Assembly (NCBI RefSeq): GCF_023715105.1
Contig: NZ_JAMBNO010000009.1
Coordinates: 124,001-188,000, forward strand
Reading direction: 5' to 3'
Source of the DNA: Hydrogenophaga intermedia
GTDB lineage: Bacteria; Pseudomonadota; Gammaproteobacteria; Burkholderiales; Burkholderiaceae_C
Length of the DNA: 64,000 bases
The notes under the pieces were generated by a model, which was not told the origin of the DNA, ran no database searches, and worked only from the letters and a program-made list of their open reading frames with translations. The position numbers and the translations under genes are program-made. Positions 9,966-20,329 of the stretch are shown here, in pieces (the first letter of the stretch is position 1; each line of letters begins with the position of its first letter).

Positions 9966-10817
9966 ATGCAGCACCGGAACCACCACATCCAGCGCATGTC
10001 GCGCGCCGACCTGGGCCTGGCCCTGCAATGGGCCGACCAGGAGGGCTGGAACCCCGGCCGGCAGGACACCGACATCTTCCACCCCATCGATGTCCGCGGC
10101 CATTTCATGGCGCGTGTGGACGACGAGCCCGTGGCCTCGGTGAGCGGGTTGCGCTACAGCGTGAGCTACGGCTTCCTCGGCCTGTACATCGTGCGCCCGC
10201 CCTGGCGCGGGCGCGGCCTGGGTCTGGCGGTGTGGAATGCGGCGCTCGACCACCTCAAGGGCTGCGTCGTGGGGCTCGATGGTGTGGTCGAGCAGCAATC
10301 CAACTACCGGCGCAGCGGGTTCGACCTCGCGTGGCACAACCGACGCTACCAGGCCACCGGGCGTTCGCCGCGTCCGCGCGATCCGCACATCGTCAAGCTC
10401 ACCGGTTTGCCGTTTTCAACCCTGGCGACCTACGACCGCGCCTTTCATCCCGAGCCGCGCCCGGTGTTCCTGCAGGCCTGGATCCAGCAACGCCATGGCA
10501 TGGCCCTGGGCTGGCTGCAGGACGGCCGTCTGCGCGGCTATGGCGTGGTGCGCGCCTGCACCCACGGACACAAGATCGGCCCGCTGTGCGCCGACACACC
10601 CGAGATCGCCGACGCGCTGCTCGATGCCTTGCTGGGCTGCGTGGTGCTGCGCGAACCGGTCTGGCTGGACGTTCCCGAGCCCAACCGCGAGGCCATTGCC
10701 CTGGCCGAGCGCCATGGCATGGTGGCGGGGTTTCCCACCGCCCGCATGTACCGCGGCCCGGCGCCGCACATCGACCTCGCGCGCCAGTACGCGCTCACGG
10801 CGCTCGAGATCGGCTAG
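9966..10817 (+). CDS. GNAT family N-acetyltransferase with YitH-type C-terminal domain
   Basis: The protein has 283 residues. The N-terminal GNAT domain is seen in LGLYIVRPPWRGRGLGLAVW (about residues 72-92), the acetyl-CoA-binding R/Q-x-x-G-x-G/A region. The second half, from about residue 150, resembles the YitH/Acetyltransf_18 domain (GWLQDGRLRGYGVVRACTHGHKIGPL, then GMVAGFPTARMYRG). The acceptor substrate is unknown. An AAGGAG ribosome-binding sequence sits about 10 bases before the ATG. It stands between apbC (112 bases upstream) and the convergent bclA gene, 16 bases downstream. Confidence 0.85.
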   Translation: MQHRNHHIQRMSRADLGLALQWADQEGWNPGRQDTDIFHPIDVRGHFMARVDDEPVASVSGLRYSVSYGFLGLYIVRPPWRGRGLGLAVWNAALDHLKGCVVGLDGVVEQQSNYRRSGFDLAWHNRRYQATGRSPRPRDPHIVKLTGLPFSTLATYDRAFHPEPRPVFLQAWIQQRHGMALGWLQDGRLRGYGVVRACTHGHKIGPLCADTPEIADALLDALLGCVVLREPVWLDVPEPNREAIALAERHGMVAGFPTARMYRGPAPHIDLARQYALTALEIG

Positions 10818-10833
10818 CAGCGCCTGCCGTGCC

Positions 10834-12396
10834 TCAGCCGGCCGCCTTCTCGCGTTCGCGCAGCCGAAAGCGCTGGATCTTGCCGGTCGCGGTCTTGGGC
10901 AACTCGTCCAGGAACTCGATGAAGCGTGGGTACTTGTAGGGCGCCAGGCGCTCTTTCACGAAGGCCTGCAGGTCGGCCGCGCTGGCCTGCTGGCCAGGCT
11001 TGAGCACCACGTACGCCTTCGTCTTGGTCAGGCCGTCGTTGTCTTCCTTGCCGATGACCGCGGCCTCCAGCACCGCGGGGTGCTGCACCAGCGTGGCCTC
11101 CACCTCGAACGGGCTCACATAGATGCCGCTGACCTTGAGCATGTCGTCGTTGCGACCGGCGTAGGTGTAGGTGCCGTCGGCGTTGCGCAGGTACTTGTCA
11201 CCGCTCTTGGTCCAGCCGCCCTGGAACGTGTCACGGCTCTTGGCGCGGTTGTTCCAGTACAGCAGCGCCGCGCTCGGGCCCTGGATGTAGAGGTCGCCGA
11301 TCTCGCCGTCCGGTACCGGCTGCCCGTCCTCGCCACGCAGTTCCACCGCGTAGCCGGGCACCGGAAAACCGGTGGTGCCGTAGCGCACTTTGCCCGGCAC
11401 GTTGGACAGGAAGATGTGCAGCATCTCGGTGGAGCCGATGCCGTCGATGATCTCGACGCCGAAATGACGCGTCCAGCGCTCGCCGATGTCTTGCGGTAGG
11501 GCTTCGCCGGCCGAGGAGCACAGGCGCAGCGCGACCGCTTTGCGGGGCGGCAGTTCGGGGCTGGCGAGCATGCCGCCGTAGCCGGTGGGTGCGCCGCAGA
11601 AGATGGTGGGCTGGTGCTCGGTCAGGCGCTTGAACACCGCCTGCGGCGTCGGCCGCTCGGCCATCAGCACCACGCTGGCGCCCACGCTGAGCGGAAAGCT
11701 CAGCGCGTTGCCCAGTCCGTAAGCAAAGAACAGCTTGGCGGCCGAGAACACGGTGTCGCTCTCGCGCATCCGCAGCACGCCGCGGCCGTAGAGCTCGGCC
11801 GTCCAGTACAGGTTGCCCTGCGTGTGCACCGTGCCCTTGGGTGCGCCGGTGGAGCCGCTGGAGTAGAGCCAGAACGCGGGCTCGTCGGCGTGGGTGTCCG
11901 CCGCTTCTGCGGGTGAAGCACCCTGAAGAAGCGCGTCGAACGCCTGGGCCCCGGCCGGCAGGGCGCTGCCGCGCGAGACGATCAGGTGCTTCACCTCATG
12001 GCCGCCCAGCGCCATGGCCTCCTGCAGCGTGGGCAGCAAGGCGCCCGAGGCGATGACGGCCTGCGCGCGGCTGTCGCCCAGCATGTAGGCGACGTCCTTG
12101 GCCGGCAGCAGGGTGTTGATGGCGACCGGCACCACGCCCGCGTGCAGCGCGCCGAGGAAGGCCACCACCCAGTCGCTGCTGTCGTGCGCGAACAGCAGCA
12201 CGCGTTCTTCGCGACGCAGGCCCAGGCTTCGAAGCGCGCCGCTGAAGCGCGCCACCGCATCGGCGAGTTCGCCGTAGCTCAGGCGGCCCTGATCGTCGAT
12301 CAGGGCCGCCTTGCCTGCCCGCGCGGCGTTGCGTTCGATCAGGTGACGTGCGAAGTTGAAGCGTGCCGGCGGTGCGGCCACATCGGGCTGGCTCAT
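10834..12396 (-). CDS. bclA: Benzoate-CoA ligase
   Basis: This 520-residue AMP-forming acyl-CoA synthetase activates benzoate to benzoyl-CoA, the entry step of the box pathway. The adenylation P-loop YSSGSTGAPKGTVHT is near residue 175. GIGSTEMLHIFLSN and the D-x-x-K hinge (SGDKYLRNADGTY, NDDMLKVSGIYVSP) follow, and the C-terminal catalytic lysine lies in TATGKIQRFRLRE. The substrate is assigned from the strong family look and from the box genes around it. It lies downstream of boxD on the same strand with a 30-base gap, so the two form an operon. Confidence 0.93.
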   Translation of the reverse strand: MSQPDVAAPPARFNFARHLIERNAARAGKAALIDDQGRLSYGELADAVARFSGALRSLGLRREERVLLFAHDSSDWVVAFLGALHAGVVPVAINTLLPAKDVAYMLGDSRAQAVIASGALLPTLQEAMALGGHEVKHLIVSRGSALPAGAQAFDALLQGASPAEAADTHADEPAFWLYSSGSTGAPKGTVHTQGNLYWTAELYGRGVLRMRESDTVFSAAKLFFAYGLGNALSFPLSVGASVVLMAERPTPQAVFKRLTEHQPTIFCGAPTGYGGMLASPELPPRKAVALRLCSSAGEALPQDIGERWTRHFGVEIIDGIGSTEMLHIFLSNVPGKVRYGTTGFPVPGYAVELRGEDGQPVPDGEIGDLYIQGPSAALLYWNNRAKSRDTFQGGWTKSGDKYLRNADGTYTYAGRNDDMLKVSGIYVSPFEVEATLVQHPAVLEAAVIGKEDNDGLTKTKAYVVLKPGQQASAADLQAFVKERLAPYKYPRFIEFLDELPKTATGKIQRFRLREREKAAG

Positions 12397-12426
12397 GGGG
12401 TGTCTCCTCTTTGGGGGCGTGTTGTG

Positions 12427-14004
12427 TCAGAGGCTCAGGGTTGTCGCCTGATTGGCCAGCGCGTCCAGCGCGCCAGTGTGTGCCTGCACCGCACTGCGGC
12501 GGTGGTAGAAGTTGAGCGCGCGCAAGCCGCCGAGCTCCTCGCCGCCGCCCGCGCGGCCGGGGCCGCCGTGTTGCGAGTGCGGCATCACGTTGCCGTGGCC
12601 GGTCTGGGATTGCGCCACCTCGGGCGAGATGGCGTGCACGCGGCCGTGGCTGTCGGCCAGTTCCAGCGCGGCTCGGGCGGTGAAGGCCGCGTCGGCGCTG
12701 TAGACCGACGCCACGAGCGAGCCTTGGCCGCGGCGGATCAGCTCGAAGGCCTGGGCCTCGTTGTCGTAGGGCATGAGCGTGGCCACCGGGCCGAACACCT
12801 CGACCTCGTGCAGCACGCGCGCAGCCACCGGGTCGGTGGTGCCCAGCAACACCGGCTGCGCGCAGGCGGCCACCGCAGCGTCCGCGTCCACCAGCGCCTG
12901 GGTGCGACCGTCGTACAGGGGCGTGGCTTCGCTCAGCAGTTGCGCCAGGCCCTCGCGCACGCTGTTGAACTGCGCGCGGCTCACCAGCGCGCCCATGCGC
13001 ACCGCTTCGTTGCGCGGGTTGCCCACGGTCGTTTTCGCCAGCTTGGCGCCGATGGCTTCGGCCGCAGCGTCGTACAGCGCGCGCGGCACGAAGGCGCGGC
13101 GGATCGCGGTGCATTTCTGCCCGCTCTTGACCGTCATCTCACGCACCACCTCGGCCACGAAGAGCTTGAACGCTTCGCTGTCGGCGGTGGCCGACGGGTC
13201 GAGCAGGGCGCTGTTGAGACTGTCGGCCTCGATGTTCACGCGCACCGAGCGTTGCGCCACCGCCGCATGGCTGCGGATCACGGCCGCGGTTTCGGCCGAG
13301 CCGGTGAAAGACAGCACGTCGAACGGCGTGAGCGCGTCGAGCAGGCCGGCGGAGGAGCCGCAGATCACCGACAGGGCGCCCGCGGGCAGCACGCCGGCTT
13401 CGACCACGTCCTGCACCATGCGCTGCGTGAGCCAGGCGGTCGGCGTGCCGGGCTTGACCACGACCGGCACGCCTGACAGCAACGCGGGCGCGGCCTTTTC
13501 CCACAGACCCCAGCTCGGGAAGTTGAAGGCGTTGATGAACAATGCTAGGCCGCGCGTGGGCGTGAGGATGTGCTGGCTCTGGAAGCCCTCGTCCTTGCCC
13601 AGTCGGATGCGACCGCCGTCAAGCAGCACAAGGGCGTCTCCTAGCTTTTCGCCCCATTTCGCGTACTGGCCTAGCGTGAAGATGCCGCCGTCGATGTCGA
13701 CCGCCGAATCGCGCGTGACGGTGCCCGAGTTGGCGGTGGCGATCGCGTAGTAGTCGTCGCGCTTGGCCTGCAGCACCTGCACCACCGCAGCCAGGAGGCG
13801 GGCGCGTTCACGGTAGCTGAGCGCACGCAGCGCGGCGCCACCTTGTTCGCGCGCAAAGCGGAAGGCGCTCGCCACATCAAGCCCCTCGCGGCTCACACGC
13901 ACGAGTTCGGTGCCCAGCACCGGATCGAACAACGGGGTGCCGGCGCCCTGGCCGGTTTGGGCCTTTCCGGCAACGATGTTGGGCAATAGAGGGGTCTGTG
14001 TCAT
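12427..14004 (-). CDS. boxD: 3,4-dehydroadipyl-CoA semialdehyde dehydrogenase
   Basis: This 525-residue aldehyde dehydrogenase oxidises the ring-cleavage product to 3,4-dehydroadipyl-CoA with NADP+. Visible features are the coenzyme region FNFPSWGLWEKAAPALLSG, the SFTGSAETA loop, and the catalytic cysteine in SGQKCTAIRRAF around residue 300. The start MTQTPLLPNIVAG at 14004 is chosen because the frame upstream runs through the BoxR-controlled intergenic region. A putative promoter (-35 at 14094-14099, -10 at 14071-14076) overlaps the BoxR operator. It is the first gene of the boxD-bclA unit. Confidence 0.93.
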   Translation of the reverse strand: MTQTPLLPNIVAGKAQTGQGAGTPLFDPVLGTELVRVSREGLDVASAFRFAREQGGAALRALSYRERARLLAAVVQVLQAKRDDYYAIATANSGTVTRDSAVDIDGGIFTLGQYAKWGEKLGDALVLLDGGRIRLGKDEGFQSQHILTPTRGLALFINAFNFPSWGLWEKAAPALLSGVPVVVKPGTPTAWLTQRMVQDVVEAGVLPAGALSVICGSSAGLLDALTPFDVLSFTGSAETAAVIRSHAAVAQRSVRVNIEADSLNSALLDPSATADSEAFKLFVAEVVREMTVKSGQKCTAIRRAFVPRALYDAAAEAIGAKLAKTTVGNPRNEAVRMGALVSRAQFNSVREGLAQLLSEATPLYDGRTQALVDADAAVAACAQPVLLGTTDPVAARVLHEVEVFGPVATLMPYDNEAQAFELIRRGQGSLVASVYSADAAFTARAALELADSHGRVHAISPEVAQSQTGHGNVMPHSQHGGPGRAGGGEELGGLRALNFYHRRSAVQAHTGALDALANQATTLSL

Positions 14005-14041
14005 GTCTGGGGCTGGTGTGTGGGCCGGCTTGGCGATAAAG

Positions 14042-14055
14042 TGCACTATCTTGCG
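14042..14055. promoter_or_regulatory. Degenerate BoxR-type site
   Basis: The sequence TGCA-CTATCT-TGCG matches the BoxR operator pattern TGCA-N6-TGCA except for the last base. It lies 13 bases from the perfect site at 14068-14081 in the boxD-boxR intergenic region and could be a secondary, weaker binding site. It rests on one pattern match only. Confidence 0.45.
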
Positions 14056-14067
14056 TGCGGCAGAACC

Positions 14068-14081
14068 TGCATTAAAGTGCA
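14068..14081. promoter_or_regulatory. BoxR operator in the boxD-boxR intergenic region
   Basis: TGCA-TTAAAG-TGCA is an exact match to the TGCA-N6-TGCA operator described for BoxR in Azoarcus. It overlaps the proposed -10 of the leftward boxD promoter (TTTAAT on the minus strand), so bound BoxR would block RNA polymerase. It is also about 45 bases before the boxR start and may mediate autoregulation. Confidence 0.8.
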
Positions 14082-14099
14082 TGTTGCGCCGTTTGGCAA
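14071..14099 (-). promoter_or_regulatory. Candidate boxD-bclA promoter
   Basis: On the minus strand TTGCCA (14094-14099) and TTTAAT (14071-14076) are separated by 17 bases, a good sigma70 layout. The -10 falls inside the perfect BoxR operator. This is a reading of motifs; the start of transcription is not known. Confidence 0.5.
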
Positions 14100-14125
14100 G
14101 CCCGACAACCCAAGTCCCGCCCACC

Positions 14126-15052
14126 ATGGACGCCGACGTCAGTACCGCCATCTCCTCACACCCCGCTCCCCACGAGGACGAGGCCCGCCATCCCTTCCTG
14201 CTGGCGCTCGGCGAGCGCGTGCGCACCCTGCGCTCGCGCCGTGGCATGACGCGCAAGGCGGTGGCGCTGGCGGCCGACGTGTCCGAACGCCATCTCGCCA
14301 ACCTCGAATACGGCACCGGCAACGCGTCCATCCTGGTGCTGCTGCAGGTGGCCGATGCCCTGCATTGCCCGTTGGCCGAACTGATCGGTGATGTGAGCAC
14401 AAGCTCACCGGAATGGCTGCTGATTCGCGAGATGCTGGCCGGGCGCTCCGAGGCCGAATTGCGCCGCGTGCGCGTGGCCATCGGCGGTGCGCTGGGGCAG
14501 GGCCAGGCCGACACCGACGCCGCGCGCCGCACCCGCATCGCGCTCATCGGCCTGCGCGGCGCGGGCAAGTCGACGCTGGGCCAGCGGCTCGCCGACGACC
14601 TGGGCTACGCCTTCATCGAACTCAGCCGCGAGATCGAGAAGTTCGCCGGCTGCAGCATCGACGAAATCCACAACCTCTACGGCACGCCGGCCTACCGCCG
14701 CTACGAGCGCCGCGCGCTGGAAGAAACGATCCAGATCTACCCCGAGGTGGTGATCGCCACGCCCGGTGGGCTGGTGTCGGATGCCGCCAATTTCAACCTG
14801 CTGCTCGCGCACTGCACCACCGTGTGGCTGCAGGCCGACCCGGCCGACCACATGGGCCGTGTCGCGGCGCAGGGCGACATGCGGCCCATGGCCGCCAGCC
14901 GCGAGGCCATGGAAGACTTGAAGCGCATCCTCGCGGGCCGTTCGGCCTTCTATTCCAAGGCTGAACTGCACTTCAACACCAGCGCCTACGACGGCGTCGA
15001 CGAGGCCTTCGCCGCCTTGCGTCAGCAGGTGCGGTCCTTGGTCGACACCTGA
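14126..15052 (+). CDS. boxR: Benzoyl-CoA-responsive regulator BoxR
   Basis: This 308-residue repressor has two parts. Residues 25-90 form an XRE-type helix-turn-helix domain (RVRTLRSRRGMTRKAVALAA, SERHLANLEYGTGNAS). Residues from about 135 form a shikimate-kinase-like domain with P-loop GLRGAGKST (142-150). In characterised BoxR the kinase-like part binds benzoyl-CoA as inducer and the repressor controls the box promoters. The ATG at 14126 fits the family start; a longer frame back to 13910 would overlap boxD. Operators sit before this gene and before boxC. Confidence 0.93.
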   Translation: MDADVSTAISSHPAPHEDEARHPFLLALGERVRTLRSRRGMTRKAVALAADVSERHLANLEYGTGNASILVLLQVADALHCPLAELIGDVSTSSPEWLLIREMLAGRSEAELRRVRVAIGGALGQGQADTDAARRTRIALIGLRGAGKSTLGQRLADDLGYAFIELSREIEKFAGCSIDEIHNLYGTPAYRRYERRALEETIQIYPEVVIATPGGLVSDAANFNLLLAHCTTVWLQADPADHMGRVAAQGDMRPMAASREAMEDLKRILAGRSAFYSKAELHFNTSAYDGVDEAFAALRQQVRSLVDT

Positions 15053-15078
15053 TCTTCATCCGACCGGCGGTGAAAACA

Positions 15079-15092
15079 TGCACAAAAGTGCA
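15079..15092. promoter_or_regulatory. BoxR operator upstream of boxC
   Basis: TGCA-CAAAAG-TGCA is an exact match to the BoxR site and ends directly next to a TTGACG -35 hexamer at 15093-15098. A bound repressor would cover the upstream edge of the boxCBA promoter. Its N6 spacer shares the AAAG core with the site at 14068-14081 (TTAAAG and CAAAAG). Confidence 0.8.
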
Positions 15093-15122
15093 TTGACGCC
15101 GCCTCATGGCATGCAATATTAT
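15093..15122 (+). promoter_or_regulatory. Candidate boxCBA promoter
   Basis: TTGACG at 15093-15098 is followed, 17-18 bases on, by ATATTA/TATTAT at 15116-15122. The boxC ATG lies about 66 bases further. This short AT-rich patch in GC-rich sequence, next to an exact BoxR operator, makes a BoxR-controlled sigma70 promoter likely. Confidence 0.6.
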
Positions 15123-15188
15123 TCCGGTCACGCTGACGACATCGGCATTTCTCTGCCGCTGTCGCCCCCGCCCCCTGAGGAGACCGTC

Positions 15189-16847
15189 ATGAGCCAGCCC
15201 GCATCCGTCGACTACCGCACCGACCCCAGCCAATACCGTCACTGGAAACTCAGCGTCGATGGCCCCATCGCCACGCTCGCCGTGAACATCGACGAGGACG
15301 GCGGCATCCGCCCCGGCTACAAGCTCAAGCTCAACAGCTACGACCTGGGCGTGGACATCGAGCTGCACGACGCGCTCAACCGCATCCGCTTCGAGCACCC
15401 GCAGGTGCGCACCGTGGTCGTCACCAGCCTGAAGGACCGCGTGTTCTGCTCGGGCGCCAACATCTTCATGCTCGGCCTCTCCAGCCACGCCTGGAAGGTG
15501 AACTTCTGCAAATTCACCAACGAGACGCGCAACGGCATCGAGGATTCCTCGAAGCACAGCGGCCTGAAGTTCATCGCCGCGCTGAATGGCGCGTGCGCCG
15601 GCGGCGGCTACGAACTGGCCCTGGCCTGCGACGAAATCGTGCTGGTGGACGACCGCAGCAGCGCCGTGAGCCTGCCCGAGGTGCCGCTGCTGGGTGTGCT
15701 GCCCGGCACGGGTGGCCTCACCCGCGTGACCGACAAGCGCCACGTGCGCCATGACCTGGCCGACATCTTCTGCACCACCAGCGAAGGCGTGCGCGGCAAG
15801 AAGGCGGTGGAGTGGCGCCTGGTGGACTCGATCGCCAAGCCGCAGCAGTTCGCGGCCCACGTGCAGGAGCGCGCTGCCGCGCTGGCTGCCCAGAGCGACC
15901 GCCCGGCCGACGCGAAGGGCGTGGCGCTGCCGCGCGTGGCACGCACCGACAGCGCCGACGGCATCGAGTACGCCTTCGTCAACGTCGCCATTGACCGTAG
16001 CAAGCGCACCGCCACCCTGACGGTGAAGGCCCCCACCGGCGCGCAGCCTACCGACATCGCCGGCATTGAGGCCGCGGGCGCCGCGTGGTGGCCGCTGCAG
16101 ATGGCGCGCGAACTCGACGACGCCATCCTGAACCTGCGCACCAATCAACTCGACATCGGCACCTGGTTGCTCAAGACCGAAGGCGACGCCGCCGCCGTGC
16201 TGGCCAGCGACGCTGCGCTGCTGCGCCATCAGGATCACTGGTTCGTGCGCGAGACCATCGGCCTGCTGCGTCGCACCTTCGCGCGCCTGGACGTTTCCTC
16301 GCGCAGCCTGTTCGCCCTCGTCGAGCCGGGCTCGTGCTTCGCCGGTTCGCTGGCTGAACTGGCCTTCTGTGCCGACCGCACCTACATGCTGGCGCTGCCC
16401 GACGACGCAGACAAGGCTCCGCGCATCACGCTCGGCGAGTTCAACCTCGGCCTTCTGCCGATGGTGAACGGCCAGTCGCGCCTGCAGCGCCGCTTCTATG
16501 AAGAAGCCGCGCCGATGGAAGCGGTGCGCGCCGCGGTGGGCAAGGCGCTCGACGCCGACGCCGCGCTCGCGCTCGGTCTCGTGACCTCCGCGCCCGACGA
16601 CATCGACTGGGCCGACGAGGTGCGCATTGCGATTGAAGAGCGTGCTGCCATGTCCCCCGACGCGCTGACCGGCCTGGAGGCCAACCTGCGCTTCGCCCAG
16701 AAGGAAAACATGCTCACGCGCATCTTCGGCCGCCTCACCGCCTGGCAGAACTGGATCTTCATCCGCCCCAACGCCGTCGGCGACAAGGGCGCGCTCAAGG
16801 TCTACGGCAAGGGCGACAAGGCGATGTTCGACTTCAACCGCGTCTGA
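15189..16847 (+). CDS. boxC: Benzoyl-CoA dihydrodiol lyase / 2,3-epoxybenzoyl-CoA dihydrolase
   Basis: This 552-residue enzyme opens the ring of 2,3-epoxybenzoyl-CoA and releases formate, giving 3,4-dehydroadipyl-CoA semialdehyde. It belongs to the crotonase superfamily: CSGANIFMLGLSSHAWKVN near residue 95 and the oxyanion-hole region ALNGACAGGGYELALACDEI near residue 137 are visible. The length (about 550) is that of BoxC rather than a simple enoyl-CoA hydratase. The start MSQPASVDY follows a GAGGAGA ribosome-binding sequence. It is the first gene of boxCBA. Confidence 0.95.
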   Translation: MSQPASVDYRTDPSQYRHWKLSVDGPIATLAVNIDEDGGIRPGYKLKLNSYDLGVDIELHDALNRIRFEHPQVRTVVVTSLKDRVFCSGANIFMLGLSSHAWKVNFCKFTNETRNGIEDSSKHSGLKFIAALNGACAGGGYELALACDEIVLVDDRSSAVSLPEVPLLGVLPGTGGLTRVTDKRHVRHDLADIFCTTSEGVRGKKAVEWRLVDSIAKPQQFAAHVQERAAALAAQSDRPADAKGVALPRVARTDSADGIEYAFVNVAIDRSKRTATLTVKAPTGAQPTDIAGIEAAGAAWWPLQMARELDDAILNLRTNQLDIGTWLLKTEGDAAAVLASDAALLRHQDHWFVRETIGLLRRTFARLDVSSRSLFALVEPGSCFAGSLAELAFCADRTYMLALPDDADKAPRITLGEFNLGLLPMVNGQSRLQRRFYEEAAPMEAVRAAVGKALDADAALALGLVTSAPDDIDWADEVRIAIEERAAMSPDALTGLEANLRFAQKENMLTRIFGRLTAWQNWIFIRPNAVGDKGALKVYGKGDKAMFDFNRV

Positions 16848-16935
16848 TTCGAAACCGTTGTGCGGTGGGTTCTCCGGTGGAGCCAGCCGCAACCGCAGGA
16901 CAGTCCACCGACAGGAAACCCGCAGGAGCACCGCG

Positions 16936-18363
<1,428 letters not shown>

Positions 18364-18371
18364 TCTTTCTC

Positions 18372-19655
18372 ATGAATGCGCCCGTTGAACTCGCTGTCAT
18401 CCAGCAACACCTGATCGACCCGGAGATATGCATCCGGTGCAACACCTGCGAGGCGACCTGCCCCGTGGGGGCGATCACGCACGACGCGAACAACTACGTC
18501 GTCGATGCGGACAAGTGCAACCTGTGCATGGCCTGCGTGCCCCCGTGCCCCACGGGGTCGATCGACAACTGGCGCACGATGCCCAAGGTGCGCGCCTACT
18601 CCATCGAGGAACAGTTCGGCTGGGAATCGCTGCCGGCCGAGTTGCCCCCCGAGGAGCTGGCCGCCGCCGGGGCCGATGTGGCCGAGACCGGTCCGGCCGC
18701 AGCGCCCGCACCCGTCAGCGCGTCGCCCGCGGCCACGGAAGACAAGTTCGTTGCCACGCGCTATGGCGCCACGCTGCCGCCCTGGTCGGCCGCGCACGCC
18801 TACACCAACCTCTACGGCCCCAAGGCCGCGCAGAAGACCGTGACCGCCACCGTGGTGGGCAACCTGCGCGTCACCGAGGTCGGCACCGAGTACGACACGC
18901 ACCACATCGTGCTCGACTTTGGCGCCATGCCTTTTCCCGTGCTGGAAGGCCAGAGCATTGGCGTGATCCCGCCAGGCACCGACGAGAAAGGGCGCGCCCA
19001 CCATGCGCGTCAGTACAGCATCGCAAGCCCGCGCAACGGCGAGCGTCCTGGCCACAACAACCTCTCGCTCACCATCAAGCGCGTGCTGCAGGACCACCAG
19101 GGCCGCCCGGTGCGTGGTGTGGCGAGCAACTACATGTGCGACCTCAAGGTGGGCGACAAGGTCGAGGTGATCGGCCCGTTCGGCGCGAGCTTCCTCATGC
19201 CCAACCACCCGAAGAGCCACATCGTGATGATCTGCACCGGCACCGGCTCGGCGCCGATGCGGGCAATGACCGAGTGGCGCCGGCGCCTGCGCGCCTCCGG
19301 CAAGTTCGAGGGCGGCAAGCTGATGCTGTTCTTCGGTGCCCGCACGCAGCAGGAGTTGCCGTACTTCGGCCCGCTGCAAAGCCTGCCGAAGGACTTCATC
19401 GACAGCAACTTCGCTTTCAGCCGCACCCCGGGCCAACCGAAGAAATACGTGCAGGACGCCATGCGCGAGCGCGCTGCCGATCTTGCCGCGCTGCTGAAGG
19501 ACCCGAACGCGTACTTCTATGTGTGCGGCCTCAAGAGCATGGAAGAGGGCGTGGTGCTGGCGCTGCGCGACATTGCCAGCGGCGCCGGGCTCGACTGGGA
19601 GGCCGTGGGTGCTGCACTGCAGCGAGAAGGCCGCCTGCACCTCGAGACGTACTGA
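18372..19655 (+). CDS. boxA: Benzoyl-CoA 2,3-epoxidase, reductase subunit
   Basis: This 427-residue iron-sulfur flavoprotein passes electrons from NADPH to BoxB. Two ferredoxin motifs open the protein: C20-C23-C26-C30 and C49-C52-C55-C59. After an Ala/Pro-rich linker (about residues 95-120) comes a ferredoxin-NADP reductase-like module with the FAD motif [10 protein letters not shown] and the nucleotide site [12 protein letters not shown]. The C-terminal [12 protein letters not shown] is typical of that family. No clear ribosome-binding sequence precedes the ATG, so coupling to boxB translation is possible. It is the last box gene. Confidence 0.95.
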   Translation: MNAPVELAVIQQHLIDPEICIRCNTCEATCPVGAITHDANNYVVDADKCNLCMACVPPCPTGSIDNWRTMPKVRAYSIEEQFGWESLPAELPPEELAAAGADVAETGPAAAPAPVSASPAATEDKFVATRYGATLPPWSAAHAYTNLYGPKAAQKTVTATVVGNLRVTEVGTEYDTHHIVLDFGAMPFPVLEGQSIGVIPPGTDEKGRAHHARQYSIASPRNGERPGHNNLSLTIKRVLQDHQGRPVRGVASNYMCDLKVGDKVEVIGPFGASFLMPNHPKSHIVMICTGTGSAPMRAMTEWRRRLRASGKFEGGKLMLFFGARTQQELPYFGPLQSLPKDFIDSNFAFSRTPGQPKKYVQDAMRERAADLAALLKDPNAYFYVCGLKSMEEGVVLALRDIASGAGLDWEAVGAALQREGRLHLETY

Positions 19656-19720
19656 GCCGGCGGGGCAAGCACGCGTTCGGCAGCGTGCGCCGGGGCGATG
19701 ACGTACAGTCTCGCCTTGAT

Positions 19721-20329
19721 ATGCATGCTCACCATACGTCTGCCCCCGCGCGACAGCGGCCCGTGATCGAGGTCGATGTCGTGATGCGCCGCGAGCCGGT
19801 CAGCGGGCCCATGGCGCGCTGGCAGCCCTGGCGCTGGGTGCTGGCCGACGTGATGCTTCATGCGGCGCCCGAAGAGGCCGCGCTGCTCGATCCGGACGAA
19901 GCTCACGAACCCCAGGCGGTCGAGCCGATCGACGCTGCCCAAGCGCCTGCCGGTAGCAGCCACTGGCTCCACCCGCGCTTTCGCGTCGAACTGTTCCGCG
20001 ACGATGCCGAAGGCTACTTCCTGAATCTCAACAGCCCGCAGCCTTGCTTCTGGGTCATGTGGCGGCTCGATGAATCGCGCCTGCTCGACGGTGAACCCGT
20101 GGCCGTGCCGCTGATCACGACGCTGAGTTACCACGACGCTGGCCGCTGGCTCGATGCCCAGGAGCGTGTGGATCAGGTGCCCGCGCCCGCCGAGGTGGTG
20201 GACTGGATGCGCGCTTTCGTCGACGCGACCTATGTGCCCGAGCCCAAGCGGCGCAAGCGTCCCGAGAGCTTCCGGCCGCTGACGGACCGTTTCGGCCAGC
20301 CGGTGCGCATCAGCACGGAGAAGCGATGA
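19721..20329 (+). CDS. DUF3305 domain-containing protein of the formate dehydrogenase cluster
   Basis: This 202-residue soluble protein has no signal peptide or membrane segment. The sequence (PVIEVDVVMRREPVSGPMARWQPWRWVLADV and FWVMWRLDESRLLDGEPVAVPLITTLSYHDAGRWLDA) fits DUF3305, a family found beside DUF3306 and formate dehydrogenase genes. Its function is unknown; a role in maturation is inferred from context. The ATG at 19721 lacks an obvious ribosome-binding sequence. Its TGA overlaps the ATG of the next gene (ATGA at 20326-20329), so the two are translationally coupled. Confidence 0.78.
   Translation: MHAHHTSAPARQRPVIEVDVVMRREPVSGPMARWQPWRWVLADVMLHAAPEEAALLDPDEAHEPQAVEPIDAAQAPAGSSHWLHPRFRVELFRDDAEGYFLNLNSPQPCFWVMWRLDESRLLDGEPVAVPLITTLSYHDAGRWLDAQERVDQVPAPAEVVDWMRAFVDATYVPEPKRRKRPESFRPLTDRFGQPVRISTEKR

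Noticed and set aside
19656-19720. Possible promoter between boxA and the DUF3305 gene
   Set aside because: No -35/-10 pair with fair spacing was found in the 65 bases, so transcription could continue from the box operon or start inside boxA.
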